Of a stretch of DNA of 64,000 nucleotides, positions 12,879 through 24,787 are shown piece by piece. Source of the DNA: Triplophysa rosa (taxonomy: Eukaryota; Chordata; Actinopteri; Cypriniformes; Nemacheilidae); assembly GCF_024868665.1 (NCBI RefSeq), contig NC_079891.1, positions 23,412,103 through 23,476,102 of the forward strand. The letters run 5' to 3'. Under the pieces are notes generated by a model, which saw only the letters and a list, made by a program, of their open reading frames with translations, made no database searches and had not been told where the DNA came from. The stretch's first letter is position 1; each line of letters starts with the position of its first letter. Position numbers and translations under genes: made by a program.

Positions 12879-14994
12879 ATTCATACTCCATTTTCTGTGA
12901 TGGTGCAAGCTGGTTCATTTTCTGCCTGAATGTTAAATACACAGTTAGACAATACTAAAGCTGAAGATTAAATATTAGTTGGCAATTATTGATTTAAGAT
13001 TAATGGGCTCCCTTCTATCTGCAAAAAAGAAATTAACATGTAAAACATTTTCTATATTGTAAAATATACAAGTCACATGTTTTTATTTGATATGCACTGC
13101 AGTAGTCTGTATCCCGAGAGCTATGACAACCCTAAAAAACATATTTTCAGTTTTTTAATACACAGCCATATAATGTAGTTTATATGAATAAACTGTATAC
13201 GTTTTTGACAAACCCAGTCCATGGAGTTCTCTGCTAACAAACCAATTTAGCCAGCTTGTAAAAAGTATTTGAAAAAAAGGTCCTCTCAGCATAAACAGAA
13301 GACCAAAAACACATTAGAGAGGCACCTACAACATTTGTAATCTCAGTGATGGTCATAGCATCACTTCTCAATATGTTTTATGACAACAAACTAATGTGAT
13401 GTTTGGTCTTCTTGTATCTAAATCACCAAATGCAAACCTGCAAAATGTGTACCACAACCATCAGACCCACAAAAAAAGATCATCTGTGGTGGAAAATGTA
13501 CAGATGGACCACCAACTGTGATGGAGTTTGTTTGGTAAATGCGCTCCTCCCCAAAGAGACACTTTTCATGATGAAACAAACATTTCTGGCATTGTGCACA
13601 AGTCATAGGACACAGATGAGCTCTGTGGCCTACACACTGCTGTTTAGTCATTTCTAGAAGGTTTTCGAGTCAGAGTGTGTGGGAGCCGAAGAGCATGTGG
13701 AGAGTGGGAGGGGGCGGAGCTTCACAGACCTCTCTTTCTAACACGCACGCATCATAATTACACAGATGCCTTCTTTGTTGATGCTCTACTCTGAAATCTT
13801 GAGGAACCAAGTCTTTTAGTGTGTCCATCTGTGTGGAAAAGTGAAATCTCATTAATAAGAAATTCTCACTGCGGCTGCTGCTGTTGGTGCAAATGCTGTT
13901 TGCTATTATAGCATAAACACCATCTGACAAATGAAGCTTTAATTAGGTAATCACAACTTTGACATTATATGAAACAGAAGTGGATAGGAACACAGTGTTT
14001 GGGGGAGGCTGTTTGTGAATGGACCAAAGATAAACCACAATGGAAAATCCTTGGAGCCGACCCAAAAGATAGCGAGAGAAAATACAGGGTGTTCCTGAAT
14101 TCCAATGAGCATGTTTTGTGTGTACTCGGGTCAGGGAACTCAGATCTAGTGAGTTTTGCTTTCCATTCTGCTCAGAAGAAAAGCCAATATCCATATCAGT
14201 TCTTCCGTTGCTATGGCCTTTGTCCCGGACTTGAAGTTACAGAACGAAAGAGGGCTTTCCCCTCCATGCTTCAAAAACGTGACTACTACACTCCCTCTTT
14301 TCTGTTACCGTAACTGTTGGCTCATGTGCACCATAAATCGTAGAAGGTTGGGTCAAGCCAACCATGACGTCTTCAGACTTGAAAATGTCCTGAACACAAA
14401 CACACTCGCAGACAGACTCTGGGCAGCAGATGGGAATATGCTTGAGGCACGTGCAGTGGAAACCAAGATGACATCCACTCGAGACAAGAGACCTGCAGCA
14501 GTGGAATTACACAGTGGGAAAGCATCACGATTCCCATTACCCATTACAGTCTTTACACACACTTGGCCCAATGACTGAATTTCCCCCAACTCCTAAAAAT
14601 AGCTACGTAAAAAACACAAGCAATCATAACTGTATGTTTACTTAATAATGTTCCGTCTTATTCAGCTCCTAAAAGGTTTTTCATAATTCAACAAGCATGA
14701 ATGGAGGGGATGAGAAGGCTCAAATATAAAAGTGAATGAGAGAAAGGCATGAAAGAGTGTGTTGTGCTTTGAAGAACAGAGAAGATTCTTCTCTTTATCT
14801 TTTCTAAGGCAATGAGATTTGTCGGTGTTAGAGAGCCTGAAAAGTTAAAGTAGAGTGCAGCATGCGATAAGTGCAGTGATATACTTCAAATGCTTTGATA
14901 GCCAAGTCATTCTTGTGTTTTTAGTGGCACTGTGAATACATTATGACCGGAATAATCTATTCGGGAATTTAAAATTATTTACATATTTACAATT

Positions 14995-15087
14995 TTAACC
15001 GAAAATATTCGGCCGAAAATAGCAAATGCTTTTTTTTGCTATTTTCGGCTAAATATTTTCGGTTGCCGAACATTCGGTGCATCCCTA
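14995..15087. mobile_element. hAT-type terminal fragment forming a hairpin
   Basis: The segment ends TTCGGTGCATCCCTA, a hAT-type terminus. Its inner part is a long imperfect palindrome around the T-run at 15030-15037: AATAGCAAA before it pairs with TTTGCTATTTTCGG after it, with several CCGAAAATA units further out. The opposite terminus is not seen. Confidence 0.6.
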
Positions 15088-15404
15088 ATCATAATGATAT
15101 TTCACAAGTTCTTTTGCCCTGTCTTTTATCATTTTTTACTTTTGAACTTTGGGTAAAACGCAGAGTTTGTCACTGTCCTTTTTTACAAAGCCATCCAATC
15201 ACAGTGAAGAAGAGGCGGGACAAACACTGCTGTCAGACGTGTTTTGCATGCATCTCTTAAAGCTGCGCAGTTTTAAAGTTTAAAGGGGAGAGGTGTTTAA
15301 AATGACAAAATTAAAGATTCTATTTGTAAATCCCAATTTGTGGCGTTTGCACTTTGCAAAGTACATAATAGGCTAAATACCCTGATTTTGGTGTTTATTT
15401 ATAT

Positions 15405-15699
15405 CAGAGGTGGGAAGTAACGAAGTACACTTTTTGTACTATACTTACGTATTATTTTTTCTGGATACTTTTTACTGTACTTCACTACATTTGAATGACA
15501 AATATCTTACTTTTCATGCCACAAAAAAAAGATTTCTTTGGCCAACCGCCCCCTCCCACGTTTGGGAGAGACTATTGTTTGCTGCTTCTAATATGACACA
15601 CCTGAATCAACTCAGCCTTGGTATGTTAATTAGGGAGTCATCCACAACATTTTGGGAGAAGGCAAATGAGTTCAGTTGTGTATACTTTTCCCATCTCTG
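15405..15699. mobile_element. Short hAT-like element with CAG-type ends
   Basis: The left end CAGAGGTGGGAAGTA and right end TACTTTTCCCATCTCTG are inverted. It is about 295 bp. Flanking octamers ATTTATAT and ATTTAGTC agree only in part, so the target duplication is unconvincing. Confidence 0.6.
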
Positions 15700-15734
15700 A
15701 TTTAGTCATTATAAGCAAAAGATCGAATTAAACT

Positions 15735-15823
15735 TTTTTATCAGATTAATCGATTAATCGAAATAATAATAATAATAATCATCCAACTAATCGATTATCA
15801 AATAATCGTTAGTTGCAGCCCTA
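15735..15823. repeat. hAT-like terminal fragment rich in ATCGATTA
   Basis: Repeated TAATCGATTA motifs and an (AAT) run at 15763-15779 precede the end GTTGCAGCCCTA, which resembles termini of the TAGGGCTG-type elements at 19478 and 22813. Confidence 0.5.
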
Positions 15824-16283
15824 AACACTACATTGACCAACCATACACAACATTGGAGAATTTAATATTAATGGTTACTGCATTTTCATATTAAGTAATA
15901 TTCTTCAAAATAAGATACTAGTAACAAGTATGCTAACTGTTGCGGATATTCTAAATCACAGCAACCAACGCATCTCCGGAATAACGAGCACTGCCTCCAA
16001 AGCGTTTTCAGAAGAGCGCCAAGTATTATTTTAGCTGGCTAAAAACGCTTTGGTGGACACAGTTTAATTGATTAATTTATTTGTAAGCATATAGCCTATT
16101 AGTATCTTATGCATTTGTGCAACATAATGTAGCCAAACCAGAGAATGAAGTCAGGAGGATTCCAGCATTCCTATATACGTAATTTGCGTAGCTGTAATTC
16201 ATAGGCGGGATTATGCTAATTGTGAATGAGCGTGCATGTGCGCCCTGTTTACGAATGATTGGAATTCATTAACATACACACAT

Positions 16284-16442
16284 TTTACATTTACATTTAT
16301 GCATTTGGCAAACTCTTTTATCCAAAGCAACTTACATTGCATTATACTATACATTTATGTTTCTGAGAATGTGTAATCCCCTGGATCGAACCCATGATCT
16401 TGGCGTTGCTAGCGCCATGCTCTAACTACTCAGCCACAGGAA
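16284..16442 (-). repeat. tRNA-derived SINE
   Basis: Read on the minus strand it starts with a tRNA-like head: GGCTGAGTAGTTAGAGC matches an A box and GGGTTCGATCC a B box. It ends with the tail TTGGATAAAAGAGTTTGCC...AAATGTAAA. It is full length and non-coding. Confidence 0.75.
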
Positions 16443-16944
16443 GTTTTACTATGAAATCTGACGTTTACGAAGTATTTGTGAATCCGGAGGAAAGTTTTCC
16501 TGAAGGTCTGTTTTATGTGCTAATTATTTGGAATTTACTCATATATTTACTAATGTTTCATGAATGAGGCCCATTAACTCTTGTGCTCTTGCTTTAGTTC
16601 TAGGTGTGAATTTCTGCTGATCTAGAACCACTTGTTCATATTTTACACATTTTATTTACATTTTATATGAAAAACTGCCTATCTGTCCTCAGATACTGTA
16701 AGTGACAAAGGGGACTTTCTTGATAAGAATCTTCTCTTTAGGCAATGCTAAGTCAAACCACATGCCTGGACACAAACACAGCCGTGGTAAAGGGAGTTAG
16801 AAGAAGGGTGGGAAAAACAGAGGGTGGGTTCCCCTGTTAGGGTGTGCCAAGGATTCCCTCAGAGTCATCTGGGCCGTGTCTGCTCGTCTGGCCCAGGCAC
16901 ATTCCAACACAGTGACTTCACCCTGCCCTTACAAATAAAGTCGC

Positions 16945-16983
16945 TCACACACACACACACACGCGCACGCACACGCACACACC
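16945..16983. repeat. (CA)n microsatellite
   Basis: CA repeat interrupted by a few CG units. Confidence 0.9.
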
Positions 16984-18459
16984 CACACTCACTTTGCTTT
17001 CCTCCTTTAAAATTAATCTTGCTCTACTATTCCAATCTCATCTAAAACATGCCCTCTCTCTCTTTCACTCCCTCTGCAACCACACAGTAAATGAAAACAA
17101 GTGCCAGTCTGTTTACACACCAGTCAGTGGGAGAGGGGGGATACTTCCTGGAAACAGTTGCCAACAACACACAGCCTGTAACGGTTGTAACCGGCGAAGT
17201 AGAAGGAAGTTTCTGACCAGCATTGAAAAGCAGTCAGGACTAAATAATCAAACTAGGACTAAAAGTTCAAAAAATGACATGAAAATTATTTAAATAAAAT
17301 GTGCATATTGCAACACGCATATTGCAACGCAATATTTGAATGATTATAATACTTCATATAATTACAGATAGTTGAAAGTTGATGCAGACGACATGTGGAT
17401 GATAATTAATGATCAGAAAGAATGTGAACGGTGATGAAACTGAAAATTATATAAAGTTCAAACTGACTTTACAAACTTAAAGCACTGTTTATTGAATTGT
17501 TTAGTCTGTTATTGCATGTTGCATATTTCTACAGTATAGTGACATATCTTTCTACAGTATAGTGACATTTTTTGACACGAAGTTGTGCACGGAAATATAA
17601 TATTGACCAATAATAATCAATAAGGTTATTATTAGGTTTCATCTCCACCTGATCAAAAAAAAAAGATAAAATCAATTTCCAAAGCTTCCGTCATACATAA
17701 TTTTCTGCTAAAGATTCCGCTTTACTCAAAAATGATCACATTACGAAAGTTCAATGCAAGTATTGTTTCATGCACTTTTAAATGCGCAATTCTTGATTAA
17801 CAGCGGCCACTAGTGTTGTAATATAGATTTGCCACGAATCGCTCAATCCAAACATGACGGTGGCCACCACAGTACAAAAAGAGATTTTGCGGGCATTAAA
17901 AAGACTGTAGAATGAGCTGAGACATAAGCTATGTCTTATGTATTACATAAAATAAAAGGTTTGTGGATTTTAAGTATAAAAAGAAGGATAAAAGTCAGGC
18001 AGGAGCTAGGACCTGCGCTAATATTATAAAGACTTTCCAGCAGAGACGTGGTAAGACCTACGGTACTAAGGCTTTTAGCAGAGATACTCACAGATATCTA
18101 TGGAGATACTTTTCAGCAGAGAGACGTTGGAGAGAAAGATCGTCTTAAAATCACCCCCGAGGAGGTTGCTTTGATTCGGATCAGTATGTGTCCAAGATAT
18201 GTTGTTGTTGTAATATCAGCTGTGACAGAGCAGTTTTGAGCATCATTGTTTATCTGGAACTGCTTTAATATTGTACTCGTCCAGATACTGGAGAGAGAGA
18301 GCGCGTTGGAGCTGAAACTGGAGAGCGAGCGAGAGCGTGTTTTACTCTTTTACTCAATGATGATACAAATAAACTTTCAGTTAATCCGCGGGTCATATGC
18401 GTTCTGAAATGGAGAGCACGATCCGTACAGATCACGGATCATCCGCGGTCCGTTTCACC

Positions 18460-18720
18460 ACTATACCGCAGTGGAGAGGAAGAGGAAATGCGCGTTGTAG
18501 AGTTGTTTGTCTGTTTAGGGCTGCTGTACAAAACATGGCGGCGAAGTCAATGTATGTAGGCCCGCTCTGTATGTAGATATAAACAGCTTATTCTAAGGTA
18601 TTAGAAACATAATGGTTCATTACGTAAGGTCTTTACACACCTCTGAAGAAATAGTTTTGTATATTATATTGCATTTCCGTCAATAGATCCTCCTAAAAAT
18701 GCTGTATTGTTCCTTTAAAA
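18460..18720 (+). repeat. Diverged copy of the TTAA-flanked repeat family
   Basis: GTTTAGGGCTGCTGTA...ATTCTAAGGTA...TATATTATATTGCATTTC...CAATAGAT matches the right half of the copies at 37104-37479 and 52030-52421. Its left half has diverged beyond recognition. Confidence 0.6.
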
Positions 18721-19477
18721 GTCAATTTGAATTTTACATGTTCTGAGAAAAATGTGTGTGCAGTGGTGCCCATGCAAAACTCAACACCACAATACCAAGA
18801 TTCTCTGGGAGGTTTCCAGGGCATTGCTAGATGGCTGCTAAGGTGTTCCGAATGTCACTGCTATGTGGTTCACAGGGTTTTATGGGTGGTTGCTAGGGTT
18901 GTCCTTGGTGGCTGTAAGGTGCTTGCTTACCATAGTTAAAAGAGGCCAAGTCTCATTTTGGTTCCTAAATATGGCTCAGGCTCCCCCTAGTATTATCTAG
19001 GAGCTTTTTACACCTTAGCAAGCACCACTAAGAGTGCACAAGTTGTTTCATAAAGGACATTTAGGACACATTTAGGACCTATATTCCAAGAACTTCATTT
19101 ATTATGTGGTCCAAATTGAATACAAAAATCTCCAGGGAGGCTTATCTGGCCATGAAACAGTAGCAGATGGAAAACTAAATGACTATTATGGAATGTAAAT
19201 TAAAGATTCATATCTTCTGGTTCTGGCTGGCCTCTCAACCATGAAAACAAATTTTAAGAGTTGTTGCTATGACCACTTGGCTCAATGACATTGCTGGAAA
19301 CAGCATCTCATTGGCTATGGACGTGGCCGATTTCAGCGGAACGTCAATATGCACACAAAATATATACAGAAATCATACTTCAGATTTACACAGGAATCAC
19401 AACAGCTGCATCTTTCTATAACTCATTGCCAATCACCAATCATCACAACCAATACATCCAAGTTCAACTGTTTAAAC

Positions 19478-19946
19478 TAGGGCTGTCACGATAAACCGAC
19501 CGACGATAAATATCACGTGATTTATGCACAGCTTTTGAGTGATGTACTGGAAAATGCTGCTGCATCCGAAAGCCAGAGGGCGCTCTCATGCGGAAACTCC
19601 AAATACAACTGCAGAAGAACTGCAGAAGAAGACCATAACGCGTTCTAGAATCTAGAAAATGCCTATTGACATCTTTTATCACTGTTACTCAAACCTCATC
19701 AGGTATTTTTATGATAATAAAGTATATTTATAATGATCATGTTTGACAGGTGTTGCTTTTTCAAATGCACATTATAAGTGACTCAAACTCGCACTGCTTT
19801 TAGATCGAGCAGCATTTCCTACTGATCCCAGAGCCGTGCTTCACGGACAAGCTACGCATTAAAAAAATATTGACACATTGCATATCGCAGCCAGCTCGAT
19901 TACACTAGGATTTAGTGGTATCGCGATAAATTATCGTGCAGCCCTA
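19478..19946. mobile_element. Non-autonomous hAT-like element with palindromic 8-bp target duplication
   Basis: Flanked on both sides by GTTTAAAC (19470-19477 and 19947-19954). Ends TAGGGCTGTCACGATAAA and TTATCGTGCAGCCCTA are inverted. It is 469 bp, without a coding frame of note. Confidence 0.82.
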
Positions 19947-20739
19947 GTTTAAACTGAACTGAGTGAAGATCAGCTAAACTTCAATGATAAATTTATGTTA
20001 AAGGCAGAAAATAATTCCTTGTTTTAAGCACCATTTACACAGCAGCCATTAAAACAACAGTTACAAGCCTCCTTCGGCTTCTCAAAATAACTTGGAAGAA
20101 ATTTTAATGTAGTCATGCCAGAGTTATTGACTTCTGCTTCAGACAGTCATCATGGAAACAAGAATGCAAAAACAATTTAAGAGCTAAATTACTGTAAGTG
20201 CAACAGGACATTATTATGAATAAATAATCCACTCATCTGTGTATTCTCATCTCTGACATCCAAGAACATATAGTAGGAACATTAAAAAAACACAAAGTGT
20301 AAAGCACAAAAGTAATCTGTGTGTGAATATAAACAATACTAAATACATGTGTAGAACCTCATGTTTAATTTTAAGGTGACGTGAAAACATGTCTTCTGGA
20401 GCTTACATATTGCATCGCCAATAGTCATGATGTCAATTATCAACTCACAGGGGAAATGAAGGCTTCTGGTTGCTTTATAAATGCAAGTGGCTGTACAGTA
20501 TGTGGATTTAGGCAACAATATTAGCAGGCCTACAGGTAGCATACTAATGCTATTCTTGTTCATGCCTTTGAGTTTAGTTTATAGTTAATAAGGGTTTTAA
20601 AATTTTCAGATCTGGACACTGAGCATCACAAAAGACAGTGATGTACATTCCAGTGGACTCAGGGTCTTGAGGGGTTAAAAATGACACATACCCATAATAA
20701 CAATGCTAATGTTAACAAACAAAAGTGACCAGTGACCAG

Positions 20740-20962
20740 TTGGCTTGCTCACCGGGAGACTGCATTTATTCATTTATTTATTCATTTATTTATTAGATAT
20801 TATTTATTATAATGATCTTGCTTGGTCTATAAACACCATGCACTGTGCTGTGTTTTACCTTTCTGTGTTTTTCTTATTTGCTCCTGTAAAGCTGCTTTGG
20901 AACAATGCACATTGTGAAAAGCGCTATATAAATAAAATTGAATTGAATTGAATTGAATTGAA
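20740..20962 (+). repeat. LINE/SINE 3' end with TTGAA tail
   Basis: TTATTCATTTATT-type simple sequence leads into AAGCTGCTTTGGAACAATG...GCGCTATATAAATAAAATTG followed by a run of TTGAA units (about 20935-20961), a typical non-LTR retroposon tail. Confidence 0.65.
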
Positions 20963-22483
20963 CCAACCAAAAGCCATCAAAGCCCACTCTGAATACATGT
21001 CCATAACTATGCTTGCATATACTTCCTTCAATTAATATTTAATGTAATTAATGTGTCTACTTCTAGACCTGTTGATATCAAGCAGTTCAAAGCATTGTTA
21101 TTGGCTGTCTGTAGTATTACATAACACCATTGCTTGATTGCTTCTCTCTAAAGGGGGAAGCTCTGGTCCCACAAAAACTTTCCACTAACACTACAGCTTC
21201 ACACATCACACTTACTGTACTTCTTTGAGTTTAAAAGAGACCATCTTCATTTCTGCAACAAGTATACAAAAAACATAACTCTATGCTTATTGCTTACTCA
21301 AAGGAACAGGATGAAATGAAGAACATCACTCACAAGTAAAATCTAGCAATAAATCCAAGTACAAACACAACATCCAGCTGTGTATGGATAGTATTTACAG
21401 TGTTAGCCACAGCGGTTTTACATAAACGTTTACATGCACAACTACATACTATGCAAATAAGCTGTGCTCCTATGACCCACTTACTAACTTTTCTACCAGG
21501 CCTTCGCAATAACTAACACATACATTCATACACAATAGACAGACACACAAATATTCTCATTACATTACATCTGTGAAATATAATAGATGTCTTTATCAAA
21601 AAGTAAATTCATGTTTCTCCACCTGTGTGAAAACCTTTATTCCGTAAGTCTAGCATTGCTACAACTAGCTCTTTAAGCTAAACTTTGTTAGTTTGATCAC
21701 AGCAAACCAAGAGAAAATCAAATAAACCTGAGCAGATTATCATTAAAAGCAAACTATGTTAAAGAAAAGATGGGCCACAAGAGACACAACACTCAGAGCT
21801 AGACTGAGTCAACCGAGCGGTTCGCCACAAGGAGGTGATGCAGGCAGCAGAAGTGGGAGGTGAGAATGAGAGCTGAGTGACAAGTTAGTAGATCACACAA
21901 ACAGACAGACACACACACACACCACAAAGCACGGCTGCGACTCTACAAGATGTGCTAATGATAACACTCTAGCCTCCATTTACTTCCTCCTCTCAAACAA
22001 GCACGAAAAAGCCTTTATCATAGAAATATAAAAAGGCAATGTGTGATGCTTTTATGTGTCGAGTATGTGTTGGAGTGGTAATCCTTTACGGTAAGTTGAT
22101 GACGCAGTAATGCAACTTGATACTTCATAAAAACCTCAGTATTTCATTCATGCAGATTTTATAGCATTGTTTCTCATATAAAAGCAGTTTATGCAGTCTA
22201 GTTTTAGCACAGGTGAAGCAGCAGCAACAATAAAATGGGTTTAGATGTGATGCTTGGAGCAGTAGTGGTAAATGCACCACTTGCTGGCACAAGGCGTTTT
22301 CTGCGGTTTGCACTAGCTAAGGATATTTTCTTGTGGTTATGCTAATACAGCAGGCCTACAGAAAGTGGCTAAGTGTGCTTAAGAGGATGTTGAAACAGTT
22401 CATCAATGAAATGTAAACTTGGTGGTTGACATACGAAGTCCTCCTGTACATAATGTGACAGGAAACAAACTCTATACTCGATT

Positions 22484-22813
22484 ATGACAAAAATCGTAAT
22501 CACGATTATTTTGGCCAATATTGAGATCCCGATTATTTAACACGATTACTCATTAACTTAAAAAAAACTACTTTTTCTTAAACTCGGCTTTTAAACTGTG
22601 AATTCAACTGAAAAATAAATGTAAAGAAATAGCACAGCTGAACTGCTGTAAAAGAAAAGGGTGCACTGTGGATTTATACCACAAGAACAGAGAGGATCCT
22701 TGCAAAATGGAATGCGGCACAATAATCGTTTTACCTCGATTATTTTGTTTTTGTAATTGCTGAAGGCCAAAATTGACGATTACGATTAATTTTCGATTAA
22801 TTGCACAGCCCTA
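22484..22813. mobile_element. hAT-like element, left terminus eroded
   Basis: AATCGTAATC...TTTTGGCC near the left is inverted relative to GGCCAAAATTGACGATTACG near the right, and the right end is AATTGCACAGCCCTA. No target duplication was identified. Confidence 0.5.
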
Positions 22814-24300
22814 ATACTAAGTGATATTATGTTAAGCAAGGTCTACAGAAATTGGAAACTCTGTACTTGTTTCATGAACACAACCTCGTAAGGAAGTGAG
22901 AAAGTGTCGCACAGGTACAAACTGCTCATGGCATCAGCTGATCGAGCCATAGAAATAACAGTGACGACTAACGAAGTCATCTTGAAATAAGCAAACAGCT
23001 CAGCTCAGGGCTTGGAGAGCTGTTTCATTTGCAATGTGACATTTTGGTATTTTGGTCTGTTGTAATTGGGGAGTTCTGACAAGACGGAAATAAAACCATC
23101 CAAGCGCAAGACTGCAGTTTCACTCAGATACCAAACAAACACAACTCTCAACTCTGTTTACCTCCAATATGAGACATTTTGAGAGCATCGGGAAACATAA
23201 GTGAAAGATAGAAAAACATTGCGAGGGTGTGTGGCTGTGTGTGAGTGGGTGAGGAGCAGCAAGCAGGCGAAAGATGAAAGACCAGTGAAAATGAGAGTTA
23301 TCAAACCTACAGAAGAGACAATGTAACCAGGGTCCCCTGAGACTGGCCTAAGATCAGCGAACATCTGTCCGGAGTGCACATGACAGCCAGCAGTGTGTAC
23401 TGTGTACAGTAGCAGTCATCTTCCCCTCTGTTGTGTTAACTGGCAGTATGGCTTAAACAAACACACATGTGCAGTCACTCACAAAAGTGCACTTCAGCAG
23501 GGCGCAAAACTCTGCACCACAAAGATCGAAAAACCAAACATCCTCTATATAGAGTCCTTAGATCACAGCTGCGAGTAAACTGCTACTTCCACACGCGTAC
23601 TGTTTCAACAGTGTAGGAACAGATGTCCAAAGTGTATACATTTATGTATATCTACTGCAGGTTATTGTGACAAGCCTGATACAGCAAAAGAGAAAAGAGA
23701 TGTGTTGATCCATACAGATGCATCAAGAACACATTTCATTACAAACACTACATAACCACTCATCTTTAATTTAAACAAACATGGATCCTACTGTATCTAA
23801 CCCTACCACAACAGTTGAGAAATAGGCCCTGCATACACATAACACATTCACTGATGAGTTAACCAACAGTAACAATCCACCACAATTAGAGCAGCCTTTA
23901 CCATTTGCTATGTGTTAACAGTGTTAAGAGAATAACCTTATTATGAGAATAAAACAGATCAGTCTATCATACTAGCATTAAAAGGAGTCATATGACACGG
24001 CTAAAACTAATATTATTGTTTGTTTTAGATGTAATGCAATGTGTATACACAATTTATGGTTAAAACGCTGTGTTTTCCACATACCGTGCATGTTTGTACC
24101 TCCTCTTTGCCCCGCCACTCTGAAACGCGCAGATTTTTTACAAAGCCCATCACTCTGAAAAGTGAGGTGTGCTATGATTGGCCAGTTAACCAGTGCATAG
24201 TGATTGGTCGAATACTGCAAGTGTGTAACGGAAATGTAACGCCTCTTACCATATTCGGGAACATCATGTTCCCAAGCAATTGTACTGACAGGTGATAAAA

Positions 24301-24412
24301 TGTCATCGGTACTTTCCTTATCAATTCGAGCCCGAATCTGATCCGAAAAATGAAGAAAATGATGCCGATATATCAACTTTGCCAGCACAACTTGAGCAGG
24401 ATGTAAAGGATT
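24301..24412 (+). pseudogene. Transposon coding-exon relic with P2X7-ballast-like N-terminus
   Basis: One frame reads RYFPYQFEPESDPKNEEND and then ADISTLPAQLEQDVKDW up to a donor GATTG|GTAAGG. The only nearby ATG is out of frame with it by one base, suggesting a frameshift. The PYxFEP...acidic...DW pattern resembles fish mobile-element proteins carrying the cysteine-rich P2X7 C-terminal domain; that family link is from memory. Confidence 0.35.
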
Positions 24413-24459
24413 GGTAAGGTTTTTAAAAATTTATTACGTTAAATAGTTAAAAACTATAG

Positions 24460-24787
24460 TGTAATAAAGCTCAAAAAAACGGAAGGAAGGAGGCGGGAAC
24501 CGGCGAACATTCAAAACATTTAATCAAAAATAAATACACCAAACATACAAAAGTAACAAGCCGGCAGCCCCTCGCGGACGACTGCCGGCAACACAAACAT
24601 AAACAAAACTTAGCATTTCTGGGCCCAGTCCTCTCTCGTCGGCAGTCCTGCCGCTCATCCTCTTATGCTCCCGAGCTCCCCCGTGAGGCATGCGCGACCG
24701 GTGCGCGTACAGCTGATACTCATTATCACTCACGCCACCGGCCCCGCCTTCCTGCCCCACGGCTCTCATCCCACCTTCCTCGCTACA
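24460..24787. mobile_element. Solo LTR of an LTR retrotransposon
   Basis: A 328-bp segment begins TGTAATAAAG and ends CGCTACA (TG...CA), flanked exactly by the 5-bp direct repeat TATAG at 24455-24459 and 24788-24792. It is far more GC-rich than its surroundings. No internal retroviral-type sequence is present, so it is what remains after LTR-LTR recombination. Orientation and family are undetermined. Confidence 0.75.

Noticed and set aside
14156..14578. 140-codon open frame on the plus strand
   Set aside because: Amino-acid order looks random, and the frame lies in atp2a3 intron 1 without family resemblance or flanking signals.
23978..24388. 136-codon open frame on the minus strand
   Set aside because: It lies across the end of a TTAA-flanked transposon and opposite a coding relic on the other strand; no similarity seen.
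24524..24769. GC-rich 81-codon open frame on the minus strand
   Set aside because: Fully contained in the solo LTR at 24460-24787; the GC content of the LTR explains it.
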